Shown: positions 43,075 through 51,355 of the stretch, one piece after another
Position numbering within the stretch: position 1 is the first letter of the stretch
Layout of the letters: each line of letters begins with the position of its first letter
NCBI RefSeq assembly: GCF_001180225.1
Contig: NZ_CVST01000034.1
Span: forward strand, 1-64,000
Reading direction: 5' to 3'
DNA from: Candidatus Pelagibacter communis
GTDB lineage: Bacteria > Pseudomonadota > Alphaproteobacteria > Pelagibacterales > Pelagibacteraceae
Length of the DNA stretch: 64,000 nt
Translations under genes and position numbers: made by a program
Notes under the pieces: model-generated
What the model was told of the DNA's origin: nothing
The model's input: the letters and a program-made list of their open reading frames with translations, nothing else
The model's database searches: none

Positions 43075-44085
43075 ATGAAAATCAAAAGAATAATTCTTTC
43101 CCTAGCTGTTATTTTTGGTCTTACTTCTTTTGGAAGTGTGGCTAATGCTGCTTGTGGAAACATAACTGTCGCTAATATGAACTGGGCTTCAGCAAACTTT
43201 ATGGCTGAGGTTGATAAAATTATATTAGAGGAAGGTTACGGATGTACTGTTGAATTAGTGCCAGGTGCAACTATGCCGACTTTTACATCTATGCAAGAAA
43301 AAGGTGAGCCAGATGTAGCTCCAGAGTTTTGGGCTAATGCTGCAATCGTTGCTTTAAATAAAGCTGTTGATGAAGGCAAAATGCATTCAATCAACAAAGC
43401 TCCAATCACTGGTTTAGGTGAAGGTTGGTGGGTACTACCTGCTACTCTAGAAAAGCATCCTGAGCTAACAACTGCTGCTGCAATTTTAGAAAGACCTGAT
43501 CTGTTTCCTCACCCTGAGGATCCTTCAAAAGGTGGCTTCCACATTTGTCCTCCAGGTTGGGCTTGTGAATTAATAAACAAGCAACACTTTAAAGCTTGGG
43601 GTATGGAAGAAAAAGGTTGGGCAATTGTTGAAACTGGTTCTGCTGCAGGACTTGATGGATCAATTGCTAAAGCTGCTGAAAGAGGAGAAAACTGGTTTGG
43701 TTATTACTGGTCACCAACTTCTTTAGTAGGAAAATATAATCTTCAGTCAGTTGATATGGGAGAATGGGGTGGAAAAGATAATTGGGACAATTGTCTTGTA
43801 AAACCTGAACAAGAATGTGGTACTCCTAAAAAATCTTCATGGGTAAAATCTGAAGTATTTACAATCGCTACTGACAACTACAAGAAAACTGCTGGTGCAG
43901 ATGGTATGAGCTATTTAGAAAAAAGAACATACCCAGGTCCAGTTATGAACTCGATGTTAGTATGGATGGGAGAAAACCAAGCTGAGGGTGCAGATGCTGC
44001 AATTGAATTCCTAAAAACACAAGAAGATGTTTGGACTAAATGGGTTTCAAGTGATGCTGCTGCAAAAATAAAAAAAGCACTTTAA
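43075..44085 (+). CDS. proX: glycine betaine/osmolyte ABC transporter substrate-binding protein
   Basis: This periplasmic binding protein of the ProX/OpuAC type is 336 aa from the ATG at 43075, which has a GGGAGATATA site and begins the signal peptide (MKIKRIILSLAVIFGL, cleavage after SVANA). The mature protein has NMNWASANF near the start, and Trp-rich stretches (GEGWWVLP, GYYWSP) that could form the aromatic cage for quaternary amines. The in-frame ATG at 43051 is rejected because the later one is better. It is followed by a strong hairpin and then proW. The ATPase gene is not in the window. Confidence 0.9.
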   Translation: MKIKRIILSLAVIFGLTSFGSVANAACGNITVANMNWASANFMAEVDKIILEEGYGCTVELVPGATMPTFTSMQEKGEPDVAPEFWANAAIVALNKAVDEGKMHSINKAPITGLGEGWWVLPATLEKHPELTTAAAILERPDLFPHPEDPSKGGFHICPPGWACELINKQHFKAWGMEEKGWAIVETGSAAGLDGSIAKAAERGENWFGYYWSPTSLVGKYNLQSVDMGEWGGKDNWDNCLVKPEQECGTPKKSSWVKSEVFTIATDNYKKTAGADGMSYLEKRTYPGPVMNSMLVWMGENQAEGADAAIEFLKTQEDVWTKWVSSDAAAKIKKAL

Positions 44086-44098
44086 ATTAATGTTATTA

Positions 44099-44124
44099 TC
44101 GAACCCGTTGTAAAACGGGTTCGA
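44099..44124 (+). terminator. intercistronic hairpin between proX and proW
   Basis: TCGAACCCGTT pairs with AACGGGTTCGA around the tetraloop GTAA, giving a perfect 11-bp stem. It is followed by an A-rich sequence without a U-run, so it is probably a stabiliser of the proX message or a weak attenuator. The GTAA is a GNRA loop, which makes the hairpin very stable. Confidence 0.75.
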
Positions 44125-44142
44125 TTAGTTTAAAAATACTTT

Positions 44143-45030
44143 ATGGATTTCTTTACTAAAATTCCTGTAATGGATAGAACAGCTCTAAGAGAGCTTAAAA
44201 AAGGAATTGATTTTGGTTTCAAAGACTTTTCAAGGGCATATGGAGAAGGTATAGAAAGTTTTTTTGATCCTCTTTTATATTTTTTAATTTGGTTAGAAAA
44301 ATTATTAATCAATAGTCCGTGGCCTATAGTTATAGGTGTTTTTGCAATACTGGCTTGGATAGGTTCAAGAAGTATCAAATTAACAATTGGTACTTTGGTT
44401 TGTTTTTTAGTTATTGGTTATTTTGGGATGTGGAAAAATTGTATGGCTACTGTAGCAATAATTTCTGTAGCTACTTTAGTATGTATTGCAGTTGGTATTC
44501 CAATAGGTGTAATTATGTCAAAATCGCAAAGGGCTGAAAAAGCAATTTTACCGGTCTTGGACATGATGCAAACTATTCCAAGTTTTGTTTATTTAATTCC
44601 AATTATTATGCTACTCGGTATAGGAAAAGTTCCAGGGCTTTTAGCAGTTTGTATTTATGCCTTACCTCCAATTGTAAGGCTAACCAATCTGGGGATTAGA
44701 GAAGTAGATAAAGAAACCCTTGAAGCAAGTGAGGCTTTTGGAGCAACTCCAATGCAAAAACTTAAATCAGTTCAAATTCCATTGTCACTTCCAACAATTT
44801 TTGCTGGGATTAACCAAACGATAATGATGGCTTTAGCAATGGTTGTGATTGCATCTATGATAGGTGTAAAAGGCCTTGGAGTGCCTATTTTACAAGCTAT
44901 TTCTAACCAATATTTAGCATTAGGAATGATGAATGGTTTAGCAATTGTAGCTTTAGCAATTATATTCGACAGGGTCACTCAGCAGTACGGACAAAGAATT
45001 CAAAAGCACAGAGGTCAGCTTAAGAAGTAA
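44143..45030 (+). CDS. proW: glycine betaine/proline ABC transporter permease
   Basis: This 295-aa ProW-type permease has a hydrophobic core from about residue 60. The EAA-type loop that docks the ATPase is EASEAFGATPMQKLKSVQIPLS near residue 195 (partly quoted). The later MVVIASMIGVKGLG segment is a family signature. It is downstream of proX with a hairpin between them. No ATPase (ProV) gene follows; the next two genes are folate-linked enzymes, so the ATPase must be encoded elsewhere. Confidence 0.93.
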   Translation: MDFFTKIPVMDRTALRELKKGIDFGFKDFSRAYGEGIESFFDPLLYFLIWLEKLLINSPWPIVIGVFAILAWIGSRSIKLTIGTLVCFLVIGYFGMWKNCMATVAIISVATLVCIAVGIPIGVIMSKSQRAEKAILPVLDMMQTIPSFVYLIPIIMLLGIGKVPGLLAVCIYALPPIVRLTNLGIREVDKETLEASEAFGATPMQKLKSVQIPLSLPTIFAGINQTIMMALAMVVIASMIGVKGLGVPILQAISNQYLALGMMNGLAIVALAIIFDRVTQQYGQRIQKHRGQLKK

Positions 45031-45087
45031 CTTTAGCGCAAACGAATTTTCTAGACTCATATTTCAAAATCAATAAAGATCCGAAAT

Positions 45088-45816
45088 ATGAATTTTTCTT
45101 TAGAGATTGGTCCAAAAACAGATCTTGAAACTTTGCCTCCATTAGGTGATGTCTATATCACTATGCTTCCAGGAGGAGATTATAAAGAAACAGCAGACAA
45201 AGCAGTGGAACTCGTAAAAAAAGGTTTCAATCCAGTTCCACATTTTCCAGCAAGATCTATGCATGATGATAGTCAACTAAAAGATTACGTTACAAGATGT
45301 AAAGATGGAGGGGTTAAGCAGGCTCTAATTATTGGAGGAGGAAGAGAACCTCTAGGAAAATTTGATAGTTCATTTCAACTTTTAGAAACAGGTTATTTTG
45401 AAAAAATGAAAATAGGAATAGCTGGACATCCTGAAGGGAGTCCAGATATATCCGATACAGATTTAGAAAAAGCAATGATAGATAAAAAGCCTTACGCTGA
45501 TTATATAGTAACACAGTGGTTATTAGATCCTCAGCCTATCATTGATTTTATTTCTAAACAAAGCGTACCAGTGCATGTCGGAATCACTGGGCCCTTAAAA
45601 ATATCTAGCTTAATTAAATTTGCTAATATCGTTGGGGCAAAAAATTCCTTAAACTTTCTTAAATCTAATTTTAGTAAGGCGTTAGATTTATTGAAACCTA
45701 AAGACCCTAATGATTTAATTGGGAAAGTTAAATCGCACACTGATAACTTCCACATTTATACATTCGGCGGCTTGAAGGAAACTAACAAGTGGTTGAGGGA
45801 GAATAGTTATGTCTAA
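45088..45816 (+). CDS. methylenetetrahydrofolate reductase-like protein
   Basis: This 242-aa TIM-barrel protein resembles MetF but is shorter than the usual 290-300. Its GDVYITMLPGGDYKETADKA and GFNPVPHFPARSMHDDSQL segments fit family strands 1 and 2, and GYFEKMKIGIAGHPEG near residue 105 is the classic MTHFR motif. It could oxidise or reduce the C1 unit on folate. The gene overlaps by 8 bp the GcvT/DmdA-like gene, so the two surely act together: the latter moving a methyl to THF, this one converting methyl-THF. Confidence 0.8.
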   Translation: MNFSLEIGPKTDLETLPPLGDVYITMLPGGDYKETADKAVELVKKGFNPVPHFPARSMHDDSQLKDYVTRCKDGGVKQALIIGGGREPLGKFDSSFQLLETGYFEKMKIGIAGHPEGSPDISDTDLEKAMIDKKPYADYIVTQWLLDPQPIIDFISKQSVPVHVGITGPLKISSLIKFANIVGAKNSLNFLKSNFSKALDLLKPKDPNDLIGKVKSHTDNFHIYTFGGLKETNKWLRENSYV

Positions 45817-47167
45817 TGAATTTGACTATACTAAATTAAAACATGTTACTTCTGTTGATCAGTCAGACAGAGAAGTACCATACAACTTAAGACAAAGTGG
45901 GCCAACAAAAGTTGAAATGTTAATTTCAACAAGGGTAAGAAAATCACCTTATTGGCATTTATCAATGCAGGCAGGTTGTTGGAGAGCAACTGTATACAAT
46001 CGTATTTATCACCCAAGAGGTTACGTGAAACCTGAAGATGGTGGAGCTATGGTTGAATACGATGCGATCGTAAACCATGTAACAATGTGGAACGTTGCTG
46101 TTGAAAGACAAATAAGAGTTAAGGGTCCAGATGCAGAAAAATTTACTGACTATGTGATCACAAGAGATGCAACTAAAATTTCACCAATGAGAGCAAGATA
46201 TGTAATTTTATGTAATGCTTATGGTGGAGTTTTAAATGATCCAATTCTTTTAAGAATATCTGAAGATGAATTTTGGTTTTCATTATCAGACTCTGATATT
46301 GGAATGTATCTTCAAGGTGTAAATGCAGATGGAAGATTTAATTGTACAATTGAAGAAATTGATGTGAGTCCAGTCCAAATTCAAGGTCCTAAATCAAAAG
46401 CATTGATGAAAGATTTATGTGGAGATCAAGTGGATTTTGACAACATGCCTTTCTACGGATTAGCTGAAGCTAAAATTGGTGGAAGAGATGTTGTAATTTC
46501 ACAATCTGGTTTCTCAGGAGAGGCTGGTTATGAAATTTATCTAAGAAACTCTACTTTATATGCTGAGGACATGTGGAATGCTGTGCTTGATGCTGGAAAA
46601 AAACACAGCTTAATGGTTATTGCTCCTGCTCACCATAGAAGAATTCAAGCAGGAATTCTTTCATGGGGACAAGACATGGATCAACAACACAATCCGTTTC
46701 AATGTAATTTAGGTTATCAAGTTTCTTTGTCTGGAAAAGGAGAATGGAACAAAACCGCTGATTATGTTGGTAAGGCTGCACTAGAAAAGATGAAAGAGGA
46801 GTTAAAAGCAGGTAAAAAACCATACAAACTTCAACTAGTTGGTATGGAATTGGGTGGCAAACCTATTGATAATTATGCGCCTGACTTTTGGTTAGTTTCT
46901 CCTGAAAGTGGTGGAGATCCAGTAGGATTTTTAACATCACCATGGTGGCATCCTGAGAAGAAAACAAACATTGCAATGGGATATGTTCCTTTTGATGGAA
47001 CATTAAATGCAAATGGTTTTCCAAAAGGAAAAGTAGGAACTAAATACAAAGTTCATCTACCTGCAGAATATTCAGACACACCAGGAACACCTGTTGATGC
47101 TGTAGTAGTGGATATTCCATTTAAAGAGTCTTTCAACGCAAATACTAGAGAAGTTGTAGCAGGCTAA
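45809..47167 (+). CDS. GcvT/DmdA-like folate-dependent methyltransferase
   Basis: This 452-aa protein of the aminomethyltransferase family is about 80 residues longer than GcvT or the DMSP demethylase DmdA. About residues 60-400 hold the domain; VQIQGPKSKALMKDL near 190 and SGFSGEAGYEIYLRNSTLY near 230 (partly) are family motifs. A GAGGGAG ribosome site precedes the start, and translation is coupled to the MTHFR-like gene. Transfer of a methyl group from an imported osmolyte to THF is the likely role. It is not clearly DmdA itself. Confidence 0.8.
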   Translation: MSNEFDYTKLKHVTSVDQSDREVPYNLRQSGPTKVEMLISTRVRKSPYWHLSMQAGCWRATVYNRIYHPRGYVKPEDGGAMVEYDAIVNHVTMWNVAVERQIRVKGPDAEKFTDYVITRDATKISPMRARYVILCNAYGGVLNDPILLRISEDEFWFSLSDSDIGMYLQGVNADGRFNCTIEEIDVSPVQIQGPKSKALMKDLCGDQVDFDNMPFYGLAEAKIGGRDVVISQSGFSGEAGYEIYLRNSTLYAEDMWNAVLDAGKKHSLMVIAPAHHRRIQAGILSWGQDMDQQHNPFQCNLGYQVSLSGKGEWNKTADYVGKAALEKMKEELKAGKKPYKLQLVGMELGGKPIDNYAPDFWLVSPESGGDPVGFLTSPWWHPEKKTNIAMGYVPFDGTLNANGFPKGKVGTKYKVHLPAEYSDTPGTPVDAVVVDIPFKESFNANTREVVAG

Positions 47168-47177
47168 ATCTAATTTA

Positions 47178-47200
47178 GGGGGAGTGATTTAAACTCCCCC
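47178..47200 (+). terminator. hairpin after the GcvT/DmdA-like gene
   Basis: GGGGGAGT and ACTCCCCC form a perfect 8-bp GC-rich stem around a 7-nt AT loop, 11 bp after the stop codon. No strong U-run follows, so it may be a partial terminator or mRNA end signal before the small membrane ORF at 47209. Confidence 0.65.
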
Positions 47201-47208
47201 AAATTTCA

Positions 47209-47319
47209 ATGACAAAAGGGTTTTTAATAGCAGTTTGCATTATTATTGCGATTGCTTTAATAGTATTTCCATTAATTGTTTCATATAAAGCTCAAAAAAA
47301 TAAAAGAGATAAAAATTAA
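47209..47319 (+). CDS. small membrane protein (36 aa)
   Basis: This short ORF encodes one hydrophobic helix (residues 5-25, FLIAVCIIIAIALIVFPLIV) and a basic tail (YKAQKNKRDKN), so the C-terminus should stay in the cytoplasm. Its TAA overlaps the ATG of the Yip1-like gene (TAATG), which supports real translation. The ribosome site is weak. It could be a helper of the Yip1-like membrane protein or of the transport system upstream. Not recognised as a known family. Confidence 0.55.
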   Translation: MTKGFLIAVCIIIAIALIVFPLIVSYKAQKNKRDKN

Positions 47320-47864
47320 TGTTTGGTGAATTTTTAAATATAATTTTCAAATCAATAAAATTAGATAAAACACTTTATTCTGATAACAGAAATTTTGGTG
47401 AAGCTTCCATATATTTTGCGGGATTGATAATGATTTTAGATGGAGTTGCTGGCGCAGTAGCAGCTAACACTGTCATTAAAACAGCAATAGGAATGTCTGG
47501 TCTAACAGCAATAGTTACTTGGCTAATATGGGCGATCTTTATTTTTGTGATAGGTGTTAAACTTTTTCCAGATAAACAAACCAAAGTATCATTTAAAAAA
47601 GTTTTAACTGCAGTTGGTTTTGCTCATGCTCCTGGCTTACTAAGATTTTTTGCAGTAACTCCAGATTTAATGATACCTATAATTTTTCTTACTCAATTTT
47701 GGATTTTCGCAGGTTTAATCATTTCAACAAAAGAAATTTTAAATTTAAAATCTAATTTTAAATCTTTTGGTATAGTCTTATTATCTTTTTTGATAATAGC
47801 TTTTCTATCAATTACATTCGTAATGAGTAGAATGAACATGCTTCCAACTAATCAGATTAGCTAG
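47319..47864 (+). CDS. Yip1-like integral membrane protein
   Basis: This 181-aa protein has five predicted helices, and an early soluble segment (FKSIKLDKTLYSD) followed by an AASIYFAGLIMILDG-type helix, resembling the Yip1 domain family. It is translationally coupled to the 36-aa peptide. Its TAG stop shares CTAG with the stop of the convergent small zinc-ribbon gene. Function unknown; Yip1-domain proteins in bacteria are membrane proteins of unclear role. Confidence 0.7.
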   Translation: MFGEFLNIIFKSIKLDKTLYSDNRNFGEASIYFAGLIMILDGVAGAVAANTVIKTAIGMSGLTAIVTWLIWAIFIFVIGVKLFPDKQTKVSFKKVLTAVGFAHAPGLLRFFAVTPDLMIPIIFLTQFWIFAGLIISTKEILNLKSNFKSFGIVLLSFLIIAFLSITFVMSRMNMLPTNQIS

Positions 47865-48028
47865 ATTGGAAAAATAGTCTTTGAAACTCTACACGATTTA
47901 CAAATTTTAAAGCCAGTTAAAATTAAATTTTGAGATACACTCTCATCCTCTTCTTTACACTCATCACAAATATTATTTAAATCTTCAATGTTATCTTGAT
48001 CCTTAATTTCATCAAAATTATCAGTCAT
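47861..48028 (-). CDS. small double-CxxC protein (55 aa), zinc-ribbon-like
   Basis: ATG at 48028 begins MTDNFDEIKDQDNI, followed by two Cys pairs, CDEC (residues 21-24) and CKSC (residues 43-46), separated by about 18 residues. That is the spacing of a small zinc ribbon. The ORF is below usual gene-finder cut-offs. The start overlaps the DUF3726 stop by 8 bp, and its own stop shares the palindrome CTAG with that of the Yip1-like gene. Both facts support expression with the DUF3726 gene. A role as zinc-binding partner of that set is inferred. Confidence 0.65.
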   Translation of the reverse strand: MTDNFDEIKDQDNIEDLNNICDECKEEDESVSQNLILTGFKICKSCRVSKTIFPI

Positions 48029-48632
48029 TATCTGTTAAGCCTGCACCTGCACCACCTTGTTTTAAACTCTCAGACTCTTCAACAAAAGTATCTTCAGATA
48101 ATTTGTACAAATTCTTCCACTCTTCCTCCGAAAAGCTATCAATATTTTCTAGAAAACTAATCTCTAAATGATTTGCAACAGAGGGAAATTCGTTATTAGC
48201 AATATTAGAATAAATATTTAAATTCAAATTTAAAATAATTTCTTTTTTATCAAAATTTATTTGAATTTTTTTGCCAATAATTTCTGATGCTCTACTTACA
48301 AAAGCTAAAAATATTGAAGGATAAGCAACATTATTTAGCTCAATTTTTTTTAATAATTCCAAAGATTTTGATTGGTCTAAAAAACTAACTCCAAGAATAA
48401 TTGGACAATAAGGTTTTGCTGGAGGTTGATTTTTTTCTAATATTAAATTTAAATTTTGAAAACTATTTTCTTTCCTTTGAGAAAAATATTTATTTATATG
48501 CTTAATACCAGGAAGACCAAAGGACTCTAACAGTCTTACGCACTTTGCTGTTTCTTCAGCAACTCCCCATGAATATCCGCTAGCTTTAGTTGCTCTTTTA
48601 ACAGTAGTTTCGATTTCACTTAATGATTTCAT
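48021..48632 (-). CDS. DUF3726 family protein
   Basis: From the ATG at 48632 this is 203 aa and opens with MKSLSEIETTVKRA and KASGYSWGVAEETAKCVRLLESFGLPG (partly), the N-terminal signature of DUF3726. The ATG at 48668 would extend it into the preceding gene. The function of the family is unknown. The protein is soluble and mildly acidic, without clear catalytic motifs. It lies between the 553-aa unknown and the zinc-ribbon ORF, and the overlaps show one operon. Confidence 0.8.
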   Translation of the reverse strand: MKSLSEIETTVKRATKASGYSWGVAEETAKCVRLLESFGLPGIKHINKYFSQRKENSFQNLNLILEKNQPPAKPYCPIILGVSFLDQSKSLELLKKIELNNVAYPSIFLAFVSRASEIIGKKIQINFDKKEIILNLNLNIYSNIANNEFPSVANHLEISFLENIDSFSEEEWKNLYKLSEDTFVEESESLKQGGAGAGLTDND

Positions 48633-48633
48633 G

Positions 48634-50295
48634 TTAAATGCTAGTTTTATAAACCCACTGCTCATCATAATTTTTTAATTCATGAGGTAATGGTGCTCCT
48701 TGAAACATACAAATTCTTAACCACTTGTCAGATCTTGGGTCAAATTTTAACGCCCCAAAGAAAGATAGCTTCAATCTCAACATATCAATAGGCATTATGT
48801 TTTTACCAATTGTATTATCTTGAATTTCTGAATAAGGAAATTTTTCAACTATAAAAACCCTTCTAATAACATGTCTTAAATCAGAGTTTTTTATTAAAAA
48901 GTCAGATACGGTTTGACTATTTTTAGAAACCAATAATATTTCGTAAAGTTTTTTTATATCTCTAGCTATGGCTAAAGGTTGTTCTAATTCTGAACCATGT
49001 TCTTCAAATCTATCAGCTAATCTTGGCTCTTCTTTATTTTTGGAGATAAACCAAAAATTTTGATTATTTTCTTTTTTTTCAAAATTAATTTCTAAAATAT
49101 TTGGATATTTTTTCTCAATTATATTTCTTAAATCTTCAACAGTTCGATGAGCTGGTATGTTAAAATATTTTTCTTCATCAGAGCTCATTTCTTTTACTAA
49201 AGGCTCAGTTATTTCACTATATGGTTCCATCATAATGGATACAACATACTCAATACATTCTTCACATGTTTCTTGCTCAAGCCACTCATAAATGCTATTG
49301 AAAGGATATTCCCTTGTAAAATCAAAATCATTCTCAATAAATTTCAAAAATTTTTGAACATCTTTCAGTAGATTATTAATTTTATTTTTTTGATATTCAC
49401 TATCAGTGCTCCAGCTTGTAATATTTGTTAGTGATTTTTTTACACAATCAATAAAAAGTTCACTATCATTTTTATTTACATCTTTAATTTCTCTAATTTT
49501 TTTTAAAGCTATTTCTCTACTTAAGATCCAGTTATTTAAAAGTGTTGGATGATTAACAATAAAAGGTGCCATTCCTAATCCGGTAGAATTTCCAATACCT
49601 AGATTTTTAGAGATTTGCTTGTCTAGTTTGACTGCTTTTTTTGGGTTTTTATGATAAGCAACATGATTTACTTGGTCAAAAGTGAACTGTCTTACAAGAT
49701 AAACTAGCATCATTTCTAATCTAAATGGTCCGTTAATTTCCTCACGATTTTTTATTCTAAACCTATCTGCTAAACCAAATTTACCAGATCCATAAACAGC
49801 AGTAGTTCTGTATAAATAACCAACTTTTGATAATAAATTCAAATCTGGTTGAAATCCTTGACTTAAACTCTCTGTTACATGATTAAATAGTCTTACAGAT
49901 TTATTTGCTCTTGATAATGTAAGTTCTTTATAAGAAAGTCTTCCAACTTCTTGTTTGGGAACTTCATTTTTTAATCTTTCAATATCTTTTTTGCCTGGTA
50001 CACCATCGTGAAGTGTAAAAGCTGCATCCCACTTAGTAGCTATAACCCTGTCTGATCTTTCTTCATCTTCTATATGATTTGCAAAACAAACTAATGAATA
50101 AACTCTTTTGTCCTTTTTAAATGAATAAACTGCCTCACCATAACCATTTTCATCTAAATTAAACAAATCTTGTTTATATTCCCAGTCTTTAAATTCATTC
50201 AAAAAACTTCTTAAAAAAGATAGTTTAGATTGATGAAAAGATCCCAAACGAGATAATTTCATAATAATATTTGGATCTCTTAGTTCTACTTGCAT
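48634..50295 (-). CDS. large hypothetical protein (553 aa), operon with DUF3726
   Basis: I do not recognise a fold. The protein is soluble, without signal peptide. Its N-terminal third has a WDAAFTLHDGVPGKKDIERL stretch near residue 90 and a KVGYLYRTTAVYGSGKFGLADR region near 160; the middle has paired Cys (ETCEECIEYV, about 328-337) and many Lys/Glu helices; the end (GKNIMPIDMLRLKLSFFGALKFDPRSDKWLRICMFQ region) looks conserved. It lies 3 bp after the M19-like gene and 1 bp before the DUF3726 gene, so the three are one unit. Confidence 0.7.
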   Translation of the reverse strand: MQVELRDPNIIMKLSRLGSFHQSKLSFLRSFLNEFKDWEYKQDLFNLDENGYGEAVYSFKKDKRVYSLVCFANHIEDEERSDRVIATKWDAAFTLHDGVPGKKDIERLKNEVPKQEVGRLSYKELTLSRANKSVRLFNHVTESLSQGFQPDLNLLSKVGYLYRTTAVYGSGKFGLADRFRIKNREEINGPFRLEMMLVYLVRQFTFDQVNHVAYHKNPKKAVKLDKQISKNLGIGNSTGLGMAPFIVNHPTLLNNWILSREIALKKIREIKDVNKNDSELFIDCVKKSLTNITSWSTDSEYQKNKINNLLKDVQKFLKFIENDFDFTREYPFNSIYEWLEQETCEECIEYVVSIMMEPYSEITEPLVKEMSSDEEKYFNIPAHRTVEDLRNIIEKKYPNILEINFEKKENNQNFWFISKNKEEPRLADRFEEHGSELEQPLAIARDIKKLYEILLVSKNSQTVSDFLIKNSDLRHVIRRVFIVEKFPYSEIQDNTIGKNIMPIDMLRLKLSFFGALKFDPRSDKWLRICMFQGAPLPHELKNYDEQWVYKTSI

Positions 50296-50298
50296 AAC

Positions 50299-51264
50299 TT
50301 AAATTGATTTATAAAAATTGTACCAATTATTTCCTAGTATTCCATGTGTCTCATTATCTGAAAATCCAATCTTTTTGAGACCTTTTTCTATATTTGAAAA
50401 TCCTCTTGTGTCCTCAAACCAATCTGGTTGTTTTGGAAAGCCTGGTTTATTTTTTGATCCTTCTCCATAATTTTTAGTTTTGGTCCAAGTACCATTTCTC
50501 ATCCACTCAACTACGCTGTCAGGTTGATCAAGACAAAGATCTGACCCTATACCAATTTTACTTGCTCCCATAATTTCTGCAGTCTTTGCCACCATTTCAC
50601 AAAAACTATCAAGAGTACAATTAGTATTTTCTTTCAAGTGATGTGGATATAAAGATAAACCTAACATTCCTCCACTATCACTGAGCATCTTAAGCAAATC
50701 TGAAGACTTGTTTCTTTTTGCAGCATGCCAAAAAGAAGGGTTTGCATGTGTAATCGCAATTGGTTTTTCACTTATTTCAATTGCATCCATTGTACTTTTT
50801 TCTGCAGAATGAGACATATCAACAACGATTCCTACTCTATTCATTTCTTTTATTGCTTCTCTTCCAAAATTAGTTACTCCGCTATCAATTTTTTCATAGC
50901 AACCGGTAGCAAGAAGAGATTGATTGTTGTAAGTTAGTTGCATAAATCTGCATCCAAGTTCATGAACTTTTTCAACCAAACCTATGTCATCCTCAATTGG
51001 TGAACAATTTTGAAAACCAAAAAATATTGCAGTTTTGTTTTCAAGTTTTGCTTTTTCAATATCTTTAAAATCTTTTCCCAGAAATATAAGATCAGAATTT
51101 GCTTCAAAAATTTTTTCCCACTTATTTAATTCTATTAGTAGTTCATCATAATCTTCATGATAAACTATTGTTACATGAACTGCATCTAAACCTGCAGCTC
51201 TGTTTATTTCAAAAATTTTTCTAGACCAATTGCAATATTGCAAATTATCGATTTTAAAATTCAT
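50299..51264 (-). CDS. divergent M19 membrane-dipeptidase-family protein
   Basis: This 321-aa TIM-barrel protein belongs to the renal dipeptidase (M19) family. H152 in VVDMSH and H173 in THANPS match two of the zinc ligands. The usual N-terminal H-x-D motif is absent (the region reads IDNLQYCNW), and Q85 in FFGFQN occupies the place of the bridging Glu. Three of five ligands are thus changed, so it may hold one metal or none and act on something other than dipeptides. It begins the unit with the 553-aa unknown and the DUF3726 gene. Confidence 0.78.
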   Translation of the reverse strand: MNFKIDNLQYCNWSRKIFEINRAAGLDAVHVTIVYHEDYDELLIELNKWEKIFEANSDLIFLGKDFKDIEKAKLENKTAIFFGFQNCSPIEDDIGLVEKVHELGCRFMQLTYNNQSLLATGCYEKIDSGVTNFGREAIKEMNRVGIVVDMSHSAEKSTMDAIEISEKPIAITHANPSFWHAAKRNKSSDLLKMLSDSGGMLGLSLYPHHLKENTNCTLDSFCEMVAKTAEIMGASKIGIGSDLCLDQPDSVVEWMRNGTWTKTKNYGEGSKNKPGFPKQPDWFEDTRGFSNIEKGLKKIGFSDNETHGILGNNWYNFYKSI

Positions 51265-51355
51265 AATGAAATAAGATTAATCAATCTAAATTGAAATACT
51301 ATTAATTTTATTGAAATTTTTGATTAATTTTGAAATAAACAAGAGAGCCATTTTC

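Noticed and set aside
44114-44130. GGGTTCGATT resembles a tRNA T-arm.
   Set aside because: It is the right arm of an 11-bp hairpin; no acceptor stem, D-arm or anticodon arm surrounds it.
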